From assembly GCA_020692325.1 (NCBI GenBank), contig JAIMKR010000001.1, positions 145,351 to 209,350 on the forward strand: 64,000 nt of DNA, written 5' to 3'. This document shows, piece after piece, positions 42,839-52,285 of this stretch (the first letter of the stretch is position 1; every line of letters starts with the position of its first letter). This stretch comes from Desulfocurvus sp. GTDB taxonomy: Bacteria > Desulfobacterota > Desulfovibrionia > Desulfovibrionales > Desulfovibrionaceae. A model generated the notes under the pieces. That model saw nothing but the letters and a program-made list of their open reading frames with translations, made no database searches and was not told where the DNA came from. Both the position numbers and the translations under genes were made by a program.

Positions 42839-43721
42839 CGTTCTCTCCCATGATTCCGGTGGGCATGAAGTACAGCACGGCGATGAGGATGATGAAGGCG
42901 AACACGTCCTTGTATTCGCTGGAGATATAACCGGCGGCGAAGACCTCGATCACGCCGATGAGGAGCCCGCCGAGCATGGCGCCGGTGATGTTGCCGATGC
43001 CGCCGAGCACTGCGGCGGAAAAGGCCTTGATGCCGGGCACGAAGCCCATGTCGTAGCGCACGGAGCCGTAGTACAGGCCGACCATGATGCCGGCGGCGGC
43101 GGCCAGTCCAGCGCCGATGGCGAAGGTGACGCTGATGATGCGGCTGGAGTTGATGCCGACCAGCGCGCTCATGGTCTTGTCCTGGGCGGTGGCGCGCATG
43201 GCCTTGCCGATGCGTGTCCTGTACACCAGCAGGTTCAGCAACACGAGCAGCAGCACGGTGAGTCCCACGATGATGCACTGCATGTACGACACGATGACGC
43301 CATGCACGTGGAAGCCGCCCTGCACCATCTCGGTGGGGTAGGCGCGGTCATACACGCCCTGGGTCAGCATGAGGCCGTTCTGCAGAAAGATGGACATGCC
43401 CAACGCCGAGAGCAGCACCGACAGCCGCGAGGACTGCCGCAGCGGCTTGTACGCCACCTTCTCCAGCGCCATGGCCAAAAGCGCGCAATAGCCCATGGCC
43501 AGAATCAGCGCCGCCCCCAGGCAGACCATGGGGGGAAAACCATGGGCGAAAAGCCAGCTGATGAGGATGACGCCCATGTAGCCGCCGGAGGCGTAGATCT
43601 CGCCATGGGCGAAGTTGATGAGCTGGATGATGCCGTAGACCATGGTGTAGCCGAGGGCCACCAGGGCGTACACCCCGCCGAGGGTGACGCCGTTCACGAG
43701 CTGCTGGAGAAAGAATTCCAC
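42819..43721 (-). CDS. livH: Branched-chain amino acid permease LivH, GTG start
   Basis: 300 residues from GTG 43721 (VEFFLQQLVNGVTLGGVYALVALGYTMVYGIIQLINFAHGE), the usual LivH beginning; the longer frame upstream is not conserved-like. About eight helices; GLAAAAGIMVGLYYG and AAVLGGIGNITGAMLGGLLIG near the end. Partner of LivM, which overlaps its 3' end. The substrate-binding protein gene lies 80 bp upstream. Confidence 0.92.
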   Translation of the reverse strand: MEFFLQQLVNGVTLGGVYALVALGYTMVYGIIQLINFAHGEIYASGGYMGVILISWLFAHGFPPMVCLGAALILAMGYCALLAMALEKVAYKPLRQSSRLSVLLSALGMSIFLQNGLMLTQGVYDRAYPTEMVQGGFHVHGVIVSYMQCIIVGLTVLLLVLLNLLVYRTRIGKAMRATAQDKTMSALVGINSSRIISVTFAIGAGLAAAAGIMVGLYYGSVRYDMGFVPGIKAFSAAVLGGIGNITGAMLGGLLIGVIEVFAAGYISSEYKDVFAFIILIAVLYFMPTGIMGENVDDTRI

Positions 43722-43801
43722 TGGTGTTCGCGCCTTCTGAGGGCGGAGGCCCCCCGCCATGGAGGGCCCCCGCCACGAGTTCGGAGTATGCGGGAACCGG
43801 T

Positions 43802-44953
43802 CTACTTGAAGAGTTCGCCGGTCTCGGGATTCCAGTAGTTGGTGAACTTGCCGTCCTTCACCACCTGGATGACGTAGTTGGAGCCGGAGTCGCCATTCTC
43901 CTTGTACTTGATGTGCTTGGAGGCGCCGTCGAAGTCGAGCTTGGCCATCTCGGCGCGCACCTTGTCGGGATCGGTGCTGCCGGCGGCCTTCACGGCCTTG
44001 AGGTAGGCGACGGTGGAGTCGAAGGAGTACGCGGAGTACGCGCCGGGCTCCCCGTATTTCTTATACGCGGCCAGGAACTTCTGGTAGGCCGGGGTGGTCT
44101 TGTCCGTGTAGCCGAAGGTCAGGTACACGCCCTCGGCGGCCTGCTTGGCCAGCGCGATGAGCTGCGGATGGTACACGGCGTCCTGGGCGAGGAGCTTGGC
44201 CTTGATGCCCATGCGGGCGATCTGGATGAGCATGGGCGCGGCCGAGGCGCTGTTCTGCAGGCTCACGTAGAAGACGTCGGGGTTCGCGGCCTTCACCTTG
44301 GTGAGCACGGCGGAGTAGTCCTTGTCGCCCTGGTTCACGTGCTCGTGACCCAGCACCTTGAGGTTGGCGCCGGCGCCCAGCTTCTCCACGTTGTCGGCCA
44401 AGCCCTGGGAGTAGGTGGTCTTGTCGTCGACGATGTACAGGGTCTTGGCCTTGAGCTGGTCGGTCATGAACTTCACGGCCGCCTTGCTCTGGTCGTCGTC
44501 ACGGCCGCAGGTGCGGTACATGTAGGGCATGCCGCGCTCGGTGACCTTCTCGGTCGTGGAGGCCGGGGTGATCATGAAAATCTTGGCGGCCATCAGCGGC
44601 TCGGAGGCCGGGATGGTGGCGCTGGAGCAGTACGCGCCGATGACGGCGGTGACCTTCTCATTGATGAGCTTGTTGGCGGCGGCCACGGCCTGGCGGGGAT
44701 CACAGGCGTCGTCCTCGGACTGGATGGTCACGGGGCCGAGTTTGCCCATCTCGGGGCCCATGACCTCGATGGCGGCGAGCACGCCGTTTTTCATGTCGTT
44801 GCCGTCGGCGGCGTACTGGCCGGTCAGGGGGCCGAGGCTGCCGATCTTGATGCCGTCGGCCGCGCCGGCCTTGTTCTCATCCTTTTTCCCGCCACAGGCG
44901 GTGAGCGCGAGCGCGAGCATCAGCACGGCCAGCAGGGACAATGCGCGTTTCAT
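43802..44953 (-). CDS. livK: Branched-chain amino acid-binding lipoprotein (LivK/LivJ-like)
   Basis: 383 residues. A lipoprotein signal with lipobox LTAC and Cys20 is followed by a type I periplasmic binding protein: IKIGSLGPLTGQYAADGNDMKNGVLAAIE at the N-lobe, AVIGAYCSSATIPASEPL and DKDYSAVLTKVKAANPDVFYVS further on. It captures the amino acid for LivHMGF. Located between livG and livH, an unusual place, since livK is mostly first or last. Lipid anchoring in the inner membrane is inferred from the lipobox. Confidence 0.93.
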   Translation of the reverse strand: MKRALSLLAVLMLALALTACGGKKDENKAGAADGIKIGSLGPLTGQYAADGNDMKNGVLAAIEVMGPEMGKLGPVTIQSEDDACDPRQAVAAANKLINEKVTAVIGAYCSSATIPASEPLMAAKIFMITPASTTEKVTERGMPYMYRTCGRDDDQSKAAVKFMTDQLKAKTLYIVDDKTTYSQGLADNVEKLGAGANLKVLGHEHVNQGDKDYSAVLTKVKAANPDVFYVSLQNSASAAPMLIQIARMGIKAKLLAQDAVYHPQLIALAKQAAEGVYLTFGYTDKTTPAYQKFLAAYKKYGEPGAYSAYSFDSTVAYLKAVKAAGSTDPDKVRAEMAKLDFDGASKHIKYKENGDSGSNYVIQVVKDGKFTNYWNPETGELFK

Positions 44954-44969
44954 CTCCTAATACCCCCTT

Positions 44970-45734
44970 CTAGTTGAGTTCATTGCCTAGATACGCCTCG
45001 ATGACCCGGGGATCGCGCTGAATGGCTTCAGGCTCGCCCTCGGCGATCATCACGCCGTGATCAAGCACGACGATGTGACGGCAAATGCCCATCACCACCT
45101 TCATGTCGTGCTCCACCATGAGAATGTTGATGCCGCGGGAGCTGATGCGTCCGATGGTGTGCATGAGCTCGCGGCTCTCTGCCGGGTTGAGGCCGGCGGC
45201 GGGCTCGTCCAGCAGGATGGTCTTGGGCTCCGTGGCCAGGGCCCGGGCGATCTCCAGACGGCGTTGCAGGCCGTAGGCCAGATTCGAGGCCAGCTCGCCC
45301 GCGTACTCGCCGAGATCCATGAATTCCAGCGCCTCCAGCGAGCGTTCGCGGATGCGCTCCTCCTCGCGTTTCTGCCCCGGCAGACGCAGCACCGCCCCCA
45401 GCACGCCGCAGCGGGTGCGGCAATGCTGCGCCACCATGACGTTTTCCAACGCGGTCATGTTCTGAAAAAGCCTGATATTCTGGAATGTTCTCGCCACGCC
45501 GAGAGCCAGAATCTTGTGCGGTCGCAGGCCGCGCAGCGGCGCGCCGTCGTAGCTCACCTGCCCGGCCGAGGTCTGGTACACCCCGGTGATGACGTTGAAG
45601 ACCGTGGTTTTTCCTGCGCCGTTGGGCCCGATGAGACCGACGATGTCGTTCTCCTCCACACGGAAGGAGACATCGGTCAGGGCCTGCAAACCGCCGAAGC
45701 GGACGCTGATTTCGGAGAGTTCCAAGGTTGCCAT
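44970..45734 (-). CDS. livG: Branched-chain amino acid ABC transporter ATPase LivG
   Basis: 254 residues from ATG 45734 (MATLELSEISVRFGGLQAL). Walker A GPNGAGKTT at 36-44, the LivG-type long insert with RTRCGVLGAVLRLPGQKREE, the signature (NLAYGLQRRLEIARAL, the usual LivG variant) and LLDEPAAGLNPAE. First gene of the liv operon; divergent from the EPSP-synthase-like gene, with a 246-bp shared upstream region. Confidence 0.93.
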   Translation of the reverse strand: MATLELSEISVRFGGLQALTDVSFRVEENDIVGLIGPNGAGKTTVFNVITGVYQTSAGQVSYDGAPLRGLRPHKILALGVARTFQNIRLFQNMTALENVMVAQHCRTRCGVLGAVLRLPGQKREEERIRERSLEALEFMDLGEYAGELASNLAYGLQRRLEIARALATEPKTILLDEPAAGLNPAESRELMHTIGRISSRGINILMVEHDMKVVMGICRHIVVLDHGVMIAEGEPEAIQRDPRVIEAYLGNELN

Positions 45735-45980
45735 AGGTCCGAGTACTATACAGACGCCCGGCAATTAAAATCAAGTCCGTCGATTTACAAAAATTGTCAG
45801 AGCACGCGTAAAGCAACGTTTCCCTAGGATTAACTCGATCACCCAGCCGAATGGCAGAATAATATTCGAGAAACAACCCAGGTTTCGCGTTCATTTTGCG
45901 CTTTTCACTCGCACTTGCCCGAAGCGATGAATCAGGCTATAAACCCGTTTTTCACCCCAATTTCCCCAAAAAGAGACTCC

Positions 45981-47663
45981 ATGACCGAACGTCCCATCAC
46001 TTTCGACAAAGGCCCGCGTCCCAGGACCACCATCCTGGAGGACCTGCTGGATATCGACTCCCGTCTGCTGACCCAGGTGGCCCGACGCGTGCGCTTGGTG
46101 CGTCGCGCGGCCAAGGGCCGGCAGGTGCTCGACCGCGAGCTGGAGAAAAGCCTGTGGAGCGCCTTCGACGCCACCGGACGCCAGCAGGACCTCGATCCGC
46201 GCCTGACGCGCCAGCTCTTCGCCCTGCTCGGAGGCTTCGGCCTCGAAGGCGGAGGAGTCCGCCGCGCCGCGGACAAGCCCTTCACGCTGACCCCGCGCTC
46301 CGAGCCCGCCGACATCGACATCACCGGCCCGCTTTCGCGCGCGCGCGTGCGCATGCTGACGGCGCTGGCCGCGGCCACGGGACAGCCTTTGCACATGTCC
46401 GGCGTCATCCTCTCCGATCCGCTCATCGAGCTGGTGAAAGCCCTGAATCAATGCGGGGCGCACCTCTCCTGGACCGAGGACGGCATCGAGGTCACCGCGC
46501 CGGAAAAGCCGCTCAAGGCCGAGCGGCCGCCCAGGACCGATGTGTTGGACGACGGTTTCCCGCTGCGCTTCGAGGACAACCTCGTCTTCGCCGGCGAGGC
46601 CCCGTCCACCCTCTATATTCTTCTCGCCTTCGCCCTGCGCCAGGCCGGCCGCAGCAAGTTCGCCGGCGCAGCGAGCCTCAAGGGGCTCGACCTGCACCCG
46701 GTGGAGACCATCCTGCCCCTGCTCGGCGCGCGGCTGGCCTCCATGAATCCGCGTTCGCGCGGGGTTCCGGTGCGCCTGGAGTCCGGCGGACGCATGGCCG
46801 GCGGCATCGACCTCGCCGCCGACACGCCGCCGCTCTTCGCCCAGGCCCTGGCCCTGGCCGCCTGGAGCTATCCCGACGGTCTGCGCCTGAACTTGGCCAC
46901 CGATCCCGCCGCCGCCGAGGCCCAGGCCGCCGCTCTGGACGAGGCTATGGCCGTGCTGCGCCTCTGCCAGATCAAGGCCAAGCGCAAGGGCGCGCAGTAC
47001 GTGGTGCCCGCGGGCGCGCCCCAACTGCCCAAGGAACCGTTCCTGCCCATGGATTCCGCCCTCGCCGCCTATGTGCTGGCCATACCGGCCATGGCCGGCG
47101 GTTCGGCCAAGCTGCGCGGCGAACTGGTTCTGCCCGCCCAGGTGCTTGCCGATTTCAAGGCTCTGGGCCTCTCGCCGGCCATCGGCGCGAACGCGACCGA
47201 GTGCGCCGGCGTGGCGCTCAACGGAGGGCAGCGCCTGGAGATGAGCCGCGACGCGGAGTTCCTGCCGCTGGCGCTGGCGCTGGCCGTGAAAGCCGGCGGA
47301 GGCGTCGTGGTCCTGCCCGCGGGAGCGGAGACCGCCCCCGCCCGCGCCTGGGCTATGGAGCTACTGGACCGCCTGGGTGCGAGCTTCGCCGACGGCGACG
47401 GCTTCATCGAGATCACCAGCGGGCCGACGGCCGCCTGGGAGGACGTGTGCACGGCACCGGACGCCTGGAGCGTTCTCGGCTTGGCGCTGCTGTCCTTCGC
47501 GCGGCCGGGCGTCGCCCTGGACAATCCCGGCGGCCTCACCGCCCTGTGGCCCAAATTCTGGAGCCTGTTCAACGCCCTGCCCACCGTGCGCGATGTGGTG
47601 TTCGCTCCCAAGGAGCCGGAAAAGCATGACGAAAAGCCCAAAAATCGCCGCGTCCGTGTCTAA
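45981..47663 (+). CDS. Divergent EPSP-synthase-like protein with chorismate-mutase-like N-terminal helices
   Basis: 560 residues. Residues about 17-85 (ILEDLLDIDSRLLTQVARRVRLVRRAAK) resemble the helices of chorismate mutases. From about 112 the order of segments follows the EPSP synthase (AroA) fold: a start near PLSRARVRMLTALAAATGQPLHMSGV, EDNLVFAGEAPSTLYILLAFAL where EPSP synthase has GNAGTA, LDLHPVETILPLLGARL, then LPMDSALAAYVLAIPAMAGG. The catalytic signatures (SKS, GNAGTAMR, RxKES) are not recognisable, so it may be inactive in the classical reaction or use another substrate. Starts ATG 45981; ATG 45927 is possible. A coiled-coil gene overlaps its end. Confidence 0.65.
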   Translation: MTERPITFDKGPRPRTTILEDLLDIDSRLLTQVARRVRLVRRAAKGRQVLDRELEKSLWSAFDATGRQQDLDPRLTRQLFALLGGFGLEGGGVRRAADKPFTLTPRSEPADIDITGPLSRARVRMLTALAAATGQPLHMSGVILSDPLIELVKALNQCGAHLSWTEDGIEVTAPEKPLKAERPPRTDVLDDGFPLRFEDNLVFAGEAPSTLYILLAFALRQAGRSKFAGAASLKGLDLHPVETILPLLGARLASMNPRSRGVPVRLESGGRMAGGIDLAADTPPLFAQALALAAWSYPDGLRLNLATDPAAAEAQAAALDEAMAVLRLCQIKAKRKGAQYVVPAGAPQLPKEPFLPMDSALAAYVLAIPAMAGGSAKLRGELVLPAQVLADFKALGLSPAIGANATECAGVALNGGQRLEMSRDAEFLPLALALAVKAGGGVVVLPAGAETAPARAWAMELLDRLGASFADGDGFIEITSGPTAAWEDVCTAPDAWSVLGLALLSFARPGVALDNPGGLTALWPKFWSLFNALPTVRDVVFAPKEPEKHDEKPKNRRVRV

Positions 47664-47958
47664 CGTCGAGGCCGTGCGCGAGGAGAAACTCTCCGACGAG
47701 GAGATCATCGCCCGCGCCGAGGCCGACATGAAGCGCTTCACCTCCGAGCGCGACGCCTGCGTGGCGCGACGCAAGGAGCTGATGGACGCGGAGGACCCGG
47801 ACAAGGGCGTCTTCCACGCTGCCGAGATCTTCCGTCTACAGCAGGAAAAGCTGCGCCTGGACGTGGAAATGGAATTCAGACGGAAAAAAATCAACCGCAT
47901 CCGCCTGGGCATCCGGGAAGCATCCCACCTGCCCCCCTCCGGCGGCATGCTGTTCTAG
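47626..47958 (+). CDS. Small coiled-coil protein overlapping the EPSP-like gene
   Basis: 110 residues, starting at ATG 47626 inside the last 38 bp of the previous gene with AGGAG 11 bp upstream. Mostly charged helix (AREEKLSDEEIIARAEADMKRF, then LQQEKLRLDVEMEFRRKKINRIRLGI). No known domain. The overlap implies translational coupling with the EPSP-like protein; 39 bp separate it from the aconitase gene. Function unknown. Confidence 0.6.
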   Translation: MTKSPKIAASVSNVEAVREEKLSDEEIIARAEADMKRFTSERDACVARRKELMDAEDPDKGVFHAAEIFRLQQEKLRLDVEMEFRRKKINRIRLGIREASHLPPSGGMLF

Positions 47959-47997
47959 AAGTCAATAATCCCACAAGGAAGCAAAGGAGCAATCCGC

Positions 47998-49920
47998 ATG
48001 GCCAAGGCACGCAACCTCACGCAGAAAATCATCGCCCAGCACTTGGTCTCCGGCAAGATGGTCCCCGGCGGCGAAATCGGCCTGCGCATCGACCAGACGC
48101 TGACCCAGGACGCCACGGGCACCATGGCCTACCTCCAGTTCGAGGCCATTGGCATTCCGCGCGTGCGCACCGAGCTCTCCGTGAGCTACGTGGACCACAA
48201 CACGTTGCAGACCGGCTTCCGCAACGCCGACGACCACCGCTACCTGCGCTCCATCGCGGCCAAATACGGCATCGTGTTCTCTCCCGCCGGCACGGGCATT
48301 TGCCACCAGCTGCACCTGGAGAACTTCGCCAAGCCTGGCAAGACCCTCATCGGGTCCGATTCGCACACCCCCACGGCCGGCGGCGTCGGCGCGCTGGCCA
48401 TCGGCGCGGGCGGCCTCTCCGTGGCGCTAGCCATGGCCGGCGAACCGTACATGCTCCCCATGCCCAAGGTCGTGCGCGTCCTCCTCACCGGCCAGCTCAC
48501 CGGCTGGGCCAGCGCCAAGGACATCATTCTGCGCCTGCTCGGCATGCTCACGGTGAAGGGCGGCGTGGGCAAGGTGATGGAGTTCTCCGGCCCGGGCGTG
48601 GCCACGCTCACCGTGCCCGAACGCGCCACCATCACCAACATGGGCGCGGAACTGGGCGCCACCACCAGCATCTTCCCCAGCGATGGCCAGACCAAGAAAT
48701 TTCTGGCGCGCATGGGCCGGCCCGAGGATTTCGTGGCCATGTCCGCCGACCCCAAGGCCACCTACGACGAAGAGGTGGAGATCGACCTCTCCGCCCTGGA
48801 GCCCCTGGCCGCCGCCCCGCACATGCCCGACCGCATGGTGCCCATCCGCGAGCTGGACGGTATGAAGGTCGATCAGGCGGCCATCGGCTCCTGCACCAAC
48901 TCCTCCTACATCGATATGAAGGCCACCGCGCAGATCCTCAAGGGCAAGCGCATCAACCCCGGCACCGACCTGCTCATCGCCCCGGGCTCCAAGCAGGTGC
49001 TCAAAATGCTCGCCACCGAAGGGCTGCTCGATCCCCTTTGGGATTCCGGCGCGCGCATTCTCGAATGCGCCTGCGGCCCGTGCATCGGCATCGGCGGCTC
49101 GCCGGTGAGCAAGGGCGTGTGCGCCCGCACCTTCAACCGCAACTTCGAAGGCCGCAGCGGCACCCAGGACGCCCAGGTGTACCTGGTCAGCCCGCTCACC
49201 GCGGTCAACGCCGCCCTCAACGGCAAGTTCACCGACCCCGCCACATGGGGCGAGCCACCAGTGAAGGCCGAACTGCCGCGCAAGGCGCCGGGCATCCGCC
49301 AGCTGTTCCTCTTCCCGCCAGAGGACGGCGCGAACGTGGAGATTCTGCGCGGCCCCAACATCGTGGCCCTGGAGCGCTTCGGTACGCTGGAGGCCACGCT
49401 CGAAGGGCGCGTCGCCCTCAAGGTGGGCGACAACATCACCACCGACCACATCATGCCGGCCGGCGCGGCCATCATGGCCCTGCGCTCCAACATCCCGGCC
49501 ATCTCCGAGCACGTGTTCGGGAAGGTGGACCCTGAATTCGTCGGCCGCATCAAGAACCTGGGCGGCGGATTCATCCTCGGCGGCGAAAACTACGGCCAGG
49601 GCTCCAGCCGCGAGCACGCGGCATTGGCCCCCAGGCATCTGGGCGTGCGCGCCGTCATCGTCAAGAGCCTGGCGCGCATACATCGCGCCAACCTCATCAA
49701 CTTCGGCATCCTCCCCCTGCTGCTGGCCGACAAGGCCGATTACGACATTCTCGCCCAGGGCGCGAAGCTGACAATCCCCGCCAGTGACCTCAAACCCGGC
49801 AAGCCCCTCGACCTCGCCGTCGAGGGCGGCAAAAAAGTCACCGTGACAAATGATTTGACGGCCAAGGAACTGGAGATTATCCAATCGGGCGGACTGCTCA
49901 ACACCGTGCGGCTCGCCTAG
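47998..49920 (+). CDS. Aconitate hydratase
   Basis: 640 residues, shorter than AcnA/AcnB and similar to the mitochondrial-like aconitases found in some anaerobes. It interconverts citrate and isocitrate. [4Fe-4S] ligands are Cys299 (GSCTNSS), Cys359 and Cys362 (CACGPCIG). The swivel domain with GDNITTDHIMPAG and GGENYGQGSSREHAAL carries the substrate-binding Ser/Arg. Supports citrate-cycle precursor synthesis. Ribosome site AAAGGAG lies upstream of ATG 47998. Confidence 0.95.
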   Translation: MAKARNLTQKIIAQHLVSGKMVPGGEIGLRIDQTLTQDATGTMAYLQFEAIGIPRVRTELSVSYVDHNTLQTGFRNADDHRYLRSIAAKYGIVFSPAGTGICHQLHLENFAKPGKTLIGSDSHTPTAGGVGALAIGAGGLSVALAMAGEPYMLPMPKVVRVLLTGQLTGWASAKDIILRLLGMLTVKGGVGKVMEFSGPGVATLTVPERATITNMGAELGATTSIFPSDGQTKKFLARMGRPEDFVAMSADPKATYDEEVEIDLSALEPLAAAPHMPDRMVPIRELDGMKVDQAAIGSCTNSSYIDMKATAQILKGKRINPGTDLLIAPGSKQVLKMLATEGLLDPLWDSGARILECACGPCIGIGGSPVSKGVCARTFNRNFEGRSGTQDAQVYLVSPLTAVNAALNGKFTDPATWGEPPVKAELPRKAPGIRQLFLFPPEDGANVEILRGPNIVALERFGTLEATLEGRVALKVGDNITTDHIMPAGAAIMALRSNIPAISEHVFGKVDPEFVGRIKNLGGGFILGGENYGQGSSREHAALAPRHLGVRAVIVKSLARIHRANLINFGILPLLLADKADYDILAQGAKLTIPASDLKPGKPLDLAVEGGKKVTVTNDLTAKELEIIQSGGLLNTVRLA

Positions 49921-49986
49921 TCCGAACGCACCCGGCAAAGAACCGCCCCGGGCGGACAACGCAGTTTCAAAAGCACCGGAGAAATC

Positions 49987-51897
49987 ATGCTCGATAAGTT
50001 ACGCCGACACGCCGAAGGCTGGGGCATCAAAATCGCCTTCGCCATCATCATCATCGTCTTCGTCTTCTACTTCGGCATGGGCAACTTCTCGGAACACAAG
50101 GAGCCAGTGCTCGCCTATGTTGGCGGCGAGGCCATCTCCGCCAACGAGTTCCAAAAGGCCTACGAGGAAGCCGTGACCGCCATGCGCCGGCAAAATCCCG
50201 GCGCCAGCGCCGAGTCCCTCAATACACCGGAATTCAAACAGGCCGTGCTCTCCCAGCTGGTGAACACCAAACTGGTGCTCGTCGCGGCCAAGAAGATGGG
50301 CATCACAGTTTCCCCGGCGGAGCTGCGCTCGATCATCAGCAGCGTTCCGGCCTTCCAGGGCGCGAACGGCGCGTTCGACGCCGGCGTCTACAAGAACATG
50401 CTGGCCCAGAACCACATCACTCCCGCCCGATTCGAGGCCGAACTCAAGAGCAACCAGATCATCCAGAAGCTGCAGGGCTACACGGCCCTGGCCTCCATGG
50501 TCGGCGAGCCCGAGGCCAAGGGCCTGTTCCAGTGGGCGCGGGAAGACGTCCGCATCGACACCATCACCTTCCCCATCAAGACCTACGCCGATCAGGTAAA
50601 GCCGAGCGACGCCCAGCTCAACGCCTACTACGAGCAGCACAAGGGCCTCTTCAAGCAGCCCGCGCGCGTTCGTCTGGCCTATCTGCCCATCTCCGTGTCC
50701 GACCTCGCCGCCGCCCAGAAGGTCAGCGACGACGACGTGAAGCAGCAGTACGAGGCCAGCGCCGATACCTACAAGCATCCCGAGCAAATTCACGCGCGCC
50801 ACATCCTGCTCCTCGTGCCGCCTTCGGCCACGCAGGCAGTGGTGGACAAGACCCTCGCCCAGGCCAAGGACATTCAGGCCCAGCTCAAAAAGGGTGCCAG
50901 TTTCCAAACCCTGGCCCAGAAGTACTCGCAGGATCCCGGCAGCGCCCACAAGGGCGGCGAACTTCCCTGGTTCGCCCAGGGCTCCATGGTCAAGCCCTTC
51001 GAGGACGCGGCCCTCGCCCTCAAGCCCGGGCAGATCAGCGCCCCCGTGCGTACCCAGTACGGCTGGCACATCATTCAGCTCGAGGGAACCCGCCCCGCCG
51101 GCATGGTCCCCCTGGACGAGGCCGCTCCCGAGATCCGCAAGCGCCTCGCGGAAGAGCGCGCCGGCGAAAAAATCAGCGAGATTCTCGACAAGAGCATGGA
51201 CCAGATCGCCGCTGGCGTGAAGCTGGACAAAATCGCCCAGGGCCTCGGCCTGCAGGTGAAGCAGAGCGACATGCTCGACACGCGGCAGGTGCAGAGTCTC
51301 TTCGGTCTCAAGAAAGAGGCGGCGGATACCCTCTTCGCCCTCGCCGACGGCGCCTGCGCCCAGACCCCGCTGGCCATGGAGCCCGCGCGCGGCTATCTCC
51401 TCGCTCAGAAAATCCAGGGCATGCCCGAATCCGAACTGCCGCTGGACAAGGTCAAGGACAAGGTCATCGCCGGCGTGAAACGCGACGAAGGCCGCAAAAT
51501 GGCCGTCGCCAAGGCCAAGGCAGTCCTCGCCGAACTCCAGAATCCCGCCAGCCAGGAAAAGGCGATCTCCAACTACAAGCCCGATTTCAAAACCAGCGCC
51601 CCGCTCGATCGCCAGAGCGCCATCGCCCAATTCGGCGGCAACCCGCAGCTGCTGCAGGATGTCTTCGCCGCCGCCGACAAGAGTTGGCTCAAGCAGCCTT
51701 ACGAGCTGGCCGACGCGGTTCTCCTCGCCCGTCTCAACGAGCGCATCCCCGCGCCTGAGGACCTCTGGCAGCAGGAAAAGGGCGCCTGGCTCGGCCAGGG
51801 CGCGGCCGCCTTCCGCCAGGAACTCTTCGACGCCATGCTGAAAAATCTGCGCGCCACCACCAAGATCGAAATCGTGCGCAAGGACCTGCTCAACTAA
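49987..51897 (+). CDS. ppiD: PpiD-like membrane-anchored peptidyl-prolyl isomerase
   Basis: 636 residues. One membrane helix at about 15-33 (IKIAFAIIIIVFVFYFGMG) anchors a periplasmic chaperone. A SurA/PpiD N-terminal domain follows (AYVGGEAISANEFQKAYEEA to about 180), then a parvulin domain at about 268-367 with HARHILLLVPP, KYSQDPGSAHKGGELPWF and TQYGWHIIQLEG. The C-terminal half (370-636) is PpiD-like helical sequence. It helps fold exported proteins. 66 bp after aconitase; a terminator follows. Confidence 0.92.
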   Translation: MLDKLRRHAEGWGIKIAFAIIIIVFVFYFGMGNFSEHKEPVLAYVGGEAISANEFQKAYEEAVTAMRRQNPGASAESLNTPEFKQAVLSQLVNTKLVLVAAKKMGITVSPAELRSIISSVPAFQGANGAFDAGVYKNMLAQNHITPARFEAELKSNQIIQKLQGYTALASMVGEPEAKGLFQWAREDVRIDTITFPIKTYADQVKPSDAQLNAYYEQHKGLFKQPARVRLAYLPISVSDLAAAQKVSDDDVKQQYEASADTYKHPEQIHARHILLLVPPSATQAVVDKTLAQAKDIQAQLKKGASFQTLAQKYSQDPGSAHKGGELPWFAQGSMVKPFEDAALALKPGQISAPVRTQYGWHIIQLEGTRPAGMVPLDEAAPEIRKRLAEERAGEKISEILDKSMDQIAAGVKLDKIAQGLGLQVKQSDMLDTRQVQSLFGLKKEAADTLFALADGACAQTPLAMEPARGYLLAQKIQGMPESELPLDKVKDKVIAGVKRDEGRKMAVAKAKAVLAELQNPASQEKAISNYKPDFKTSAPLDRQSAIAQFGGNPQLLQDVFAAADKSWLKQPYELADAVLLARLNERIPAPEDLWQQEKGAWLGQGAAAFRQELFDAMLKNLRATTKIEIVRKDLLN

Positions 51898-51920
51898 TCA
51901 AGCGAACGCAATCATCGCGC

Positions 51921-51954
51921 AGGGGGGAGTGGCCAACGCCGCTTCCCCCTTTTT
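51921..51954 (+). terminator. Intrinsic terminator after ppiD
   Basis: AGGGGGGAGTGGCC ... GCCGCTTCCCCCT followed by TTTTT, a strong hairpin with T-run 23 bp after the ppiD stop. Confidence 0.8.
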
Positions 51955-52016
51955 CGTTGCGCTCCCCCTCCCACACACAATTTCCTCGAAGGCCGCACTC
52001 CATCGGTCCGCAACAC

Positions 52017-52126
52017 CGGGGGGCTCCGCCCCCTGCCCCGGACCCCGCCAGAGGACATTCGTCCTCTGGACTCCTTAAGCCGAGCGATGGGCCCCCGGAC
52101 AAGTCCGGGGGCGGCCCATCGCTCGG
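52017..52126. repeat. Composite palindromic intergenic element, copy 2
   Basis: In inverse orientation to copy 1, 52017-52074 carries the GGGGCTCCGCCCC hairpin and the palindrome CCAGAGGAC-ATTC-GTCCTCTGG followed by ACTCC. Directly beside it, 52080-52126 is a hairpin with a 22-bp stem, starting CCGAGCGATGGGC and pairing with the mirror half around a loop CAAG; the stem has one extra base. It lies between the convergent ppiD and hydA genes and is unlike a terminator because the T-run is missing. Confidence 0.75.
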
Positions 52127-52236
52127 AAAGGGGCTCAAGGGAAAGGGCGAAAGGGAAGGGATTTCCTCAGGCGAAGGGGGGGACGAACGTCCAGACCGGC
52201 CGATGTCACCTTTAAAAGCCTTTGGAAGGGGGACGG

Positions 52237-52268
52237 GGGGGAGAACCTTTCCAGCGGAAAGGTGTCCC
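52237..52268 (-). terminator. Probable terminator hairpin downstream of hydA
   Basis: GGGGACACCTTTCC-GCT-GGAAAGGTTCTCCCC on the minus strand, 18 bp after the hydrogenase alpha stop. The stem is strong but no T-run follows immediately. Confidence 0.45.
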
Positions 52269-52285
52269 CCCCCCGAAAACTTCTT

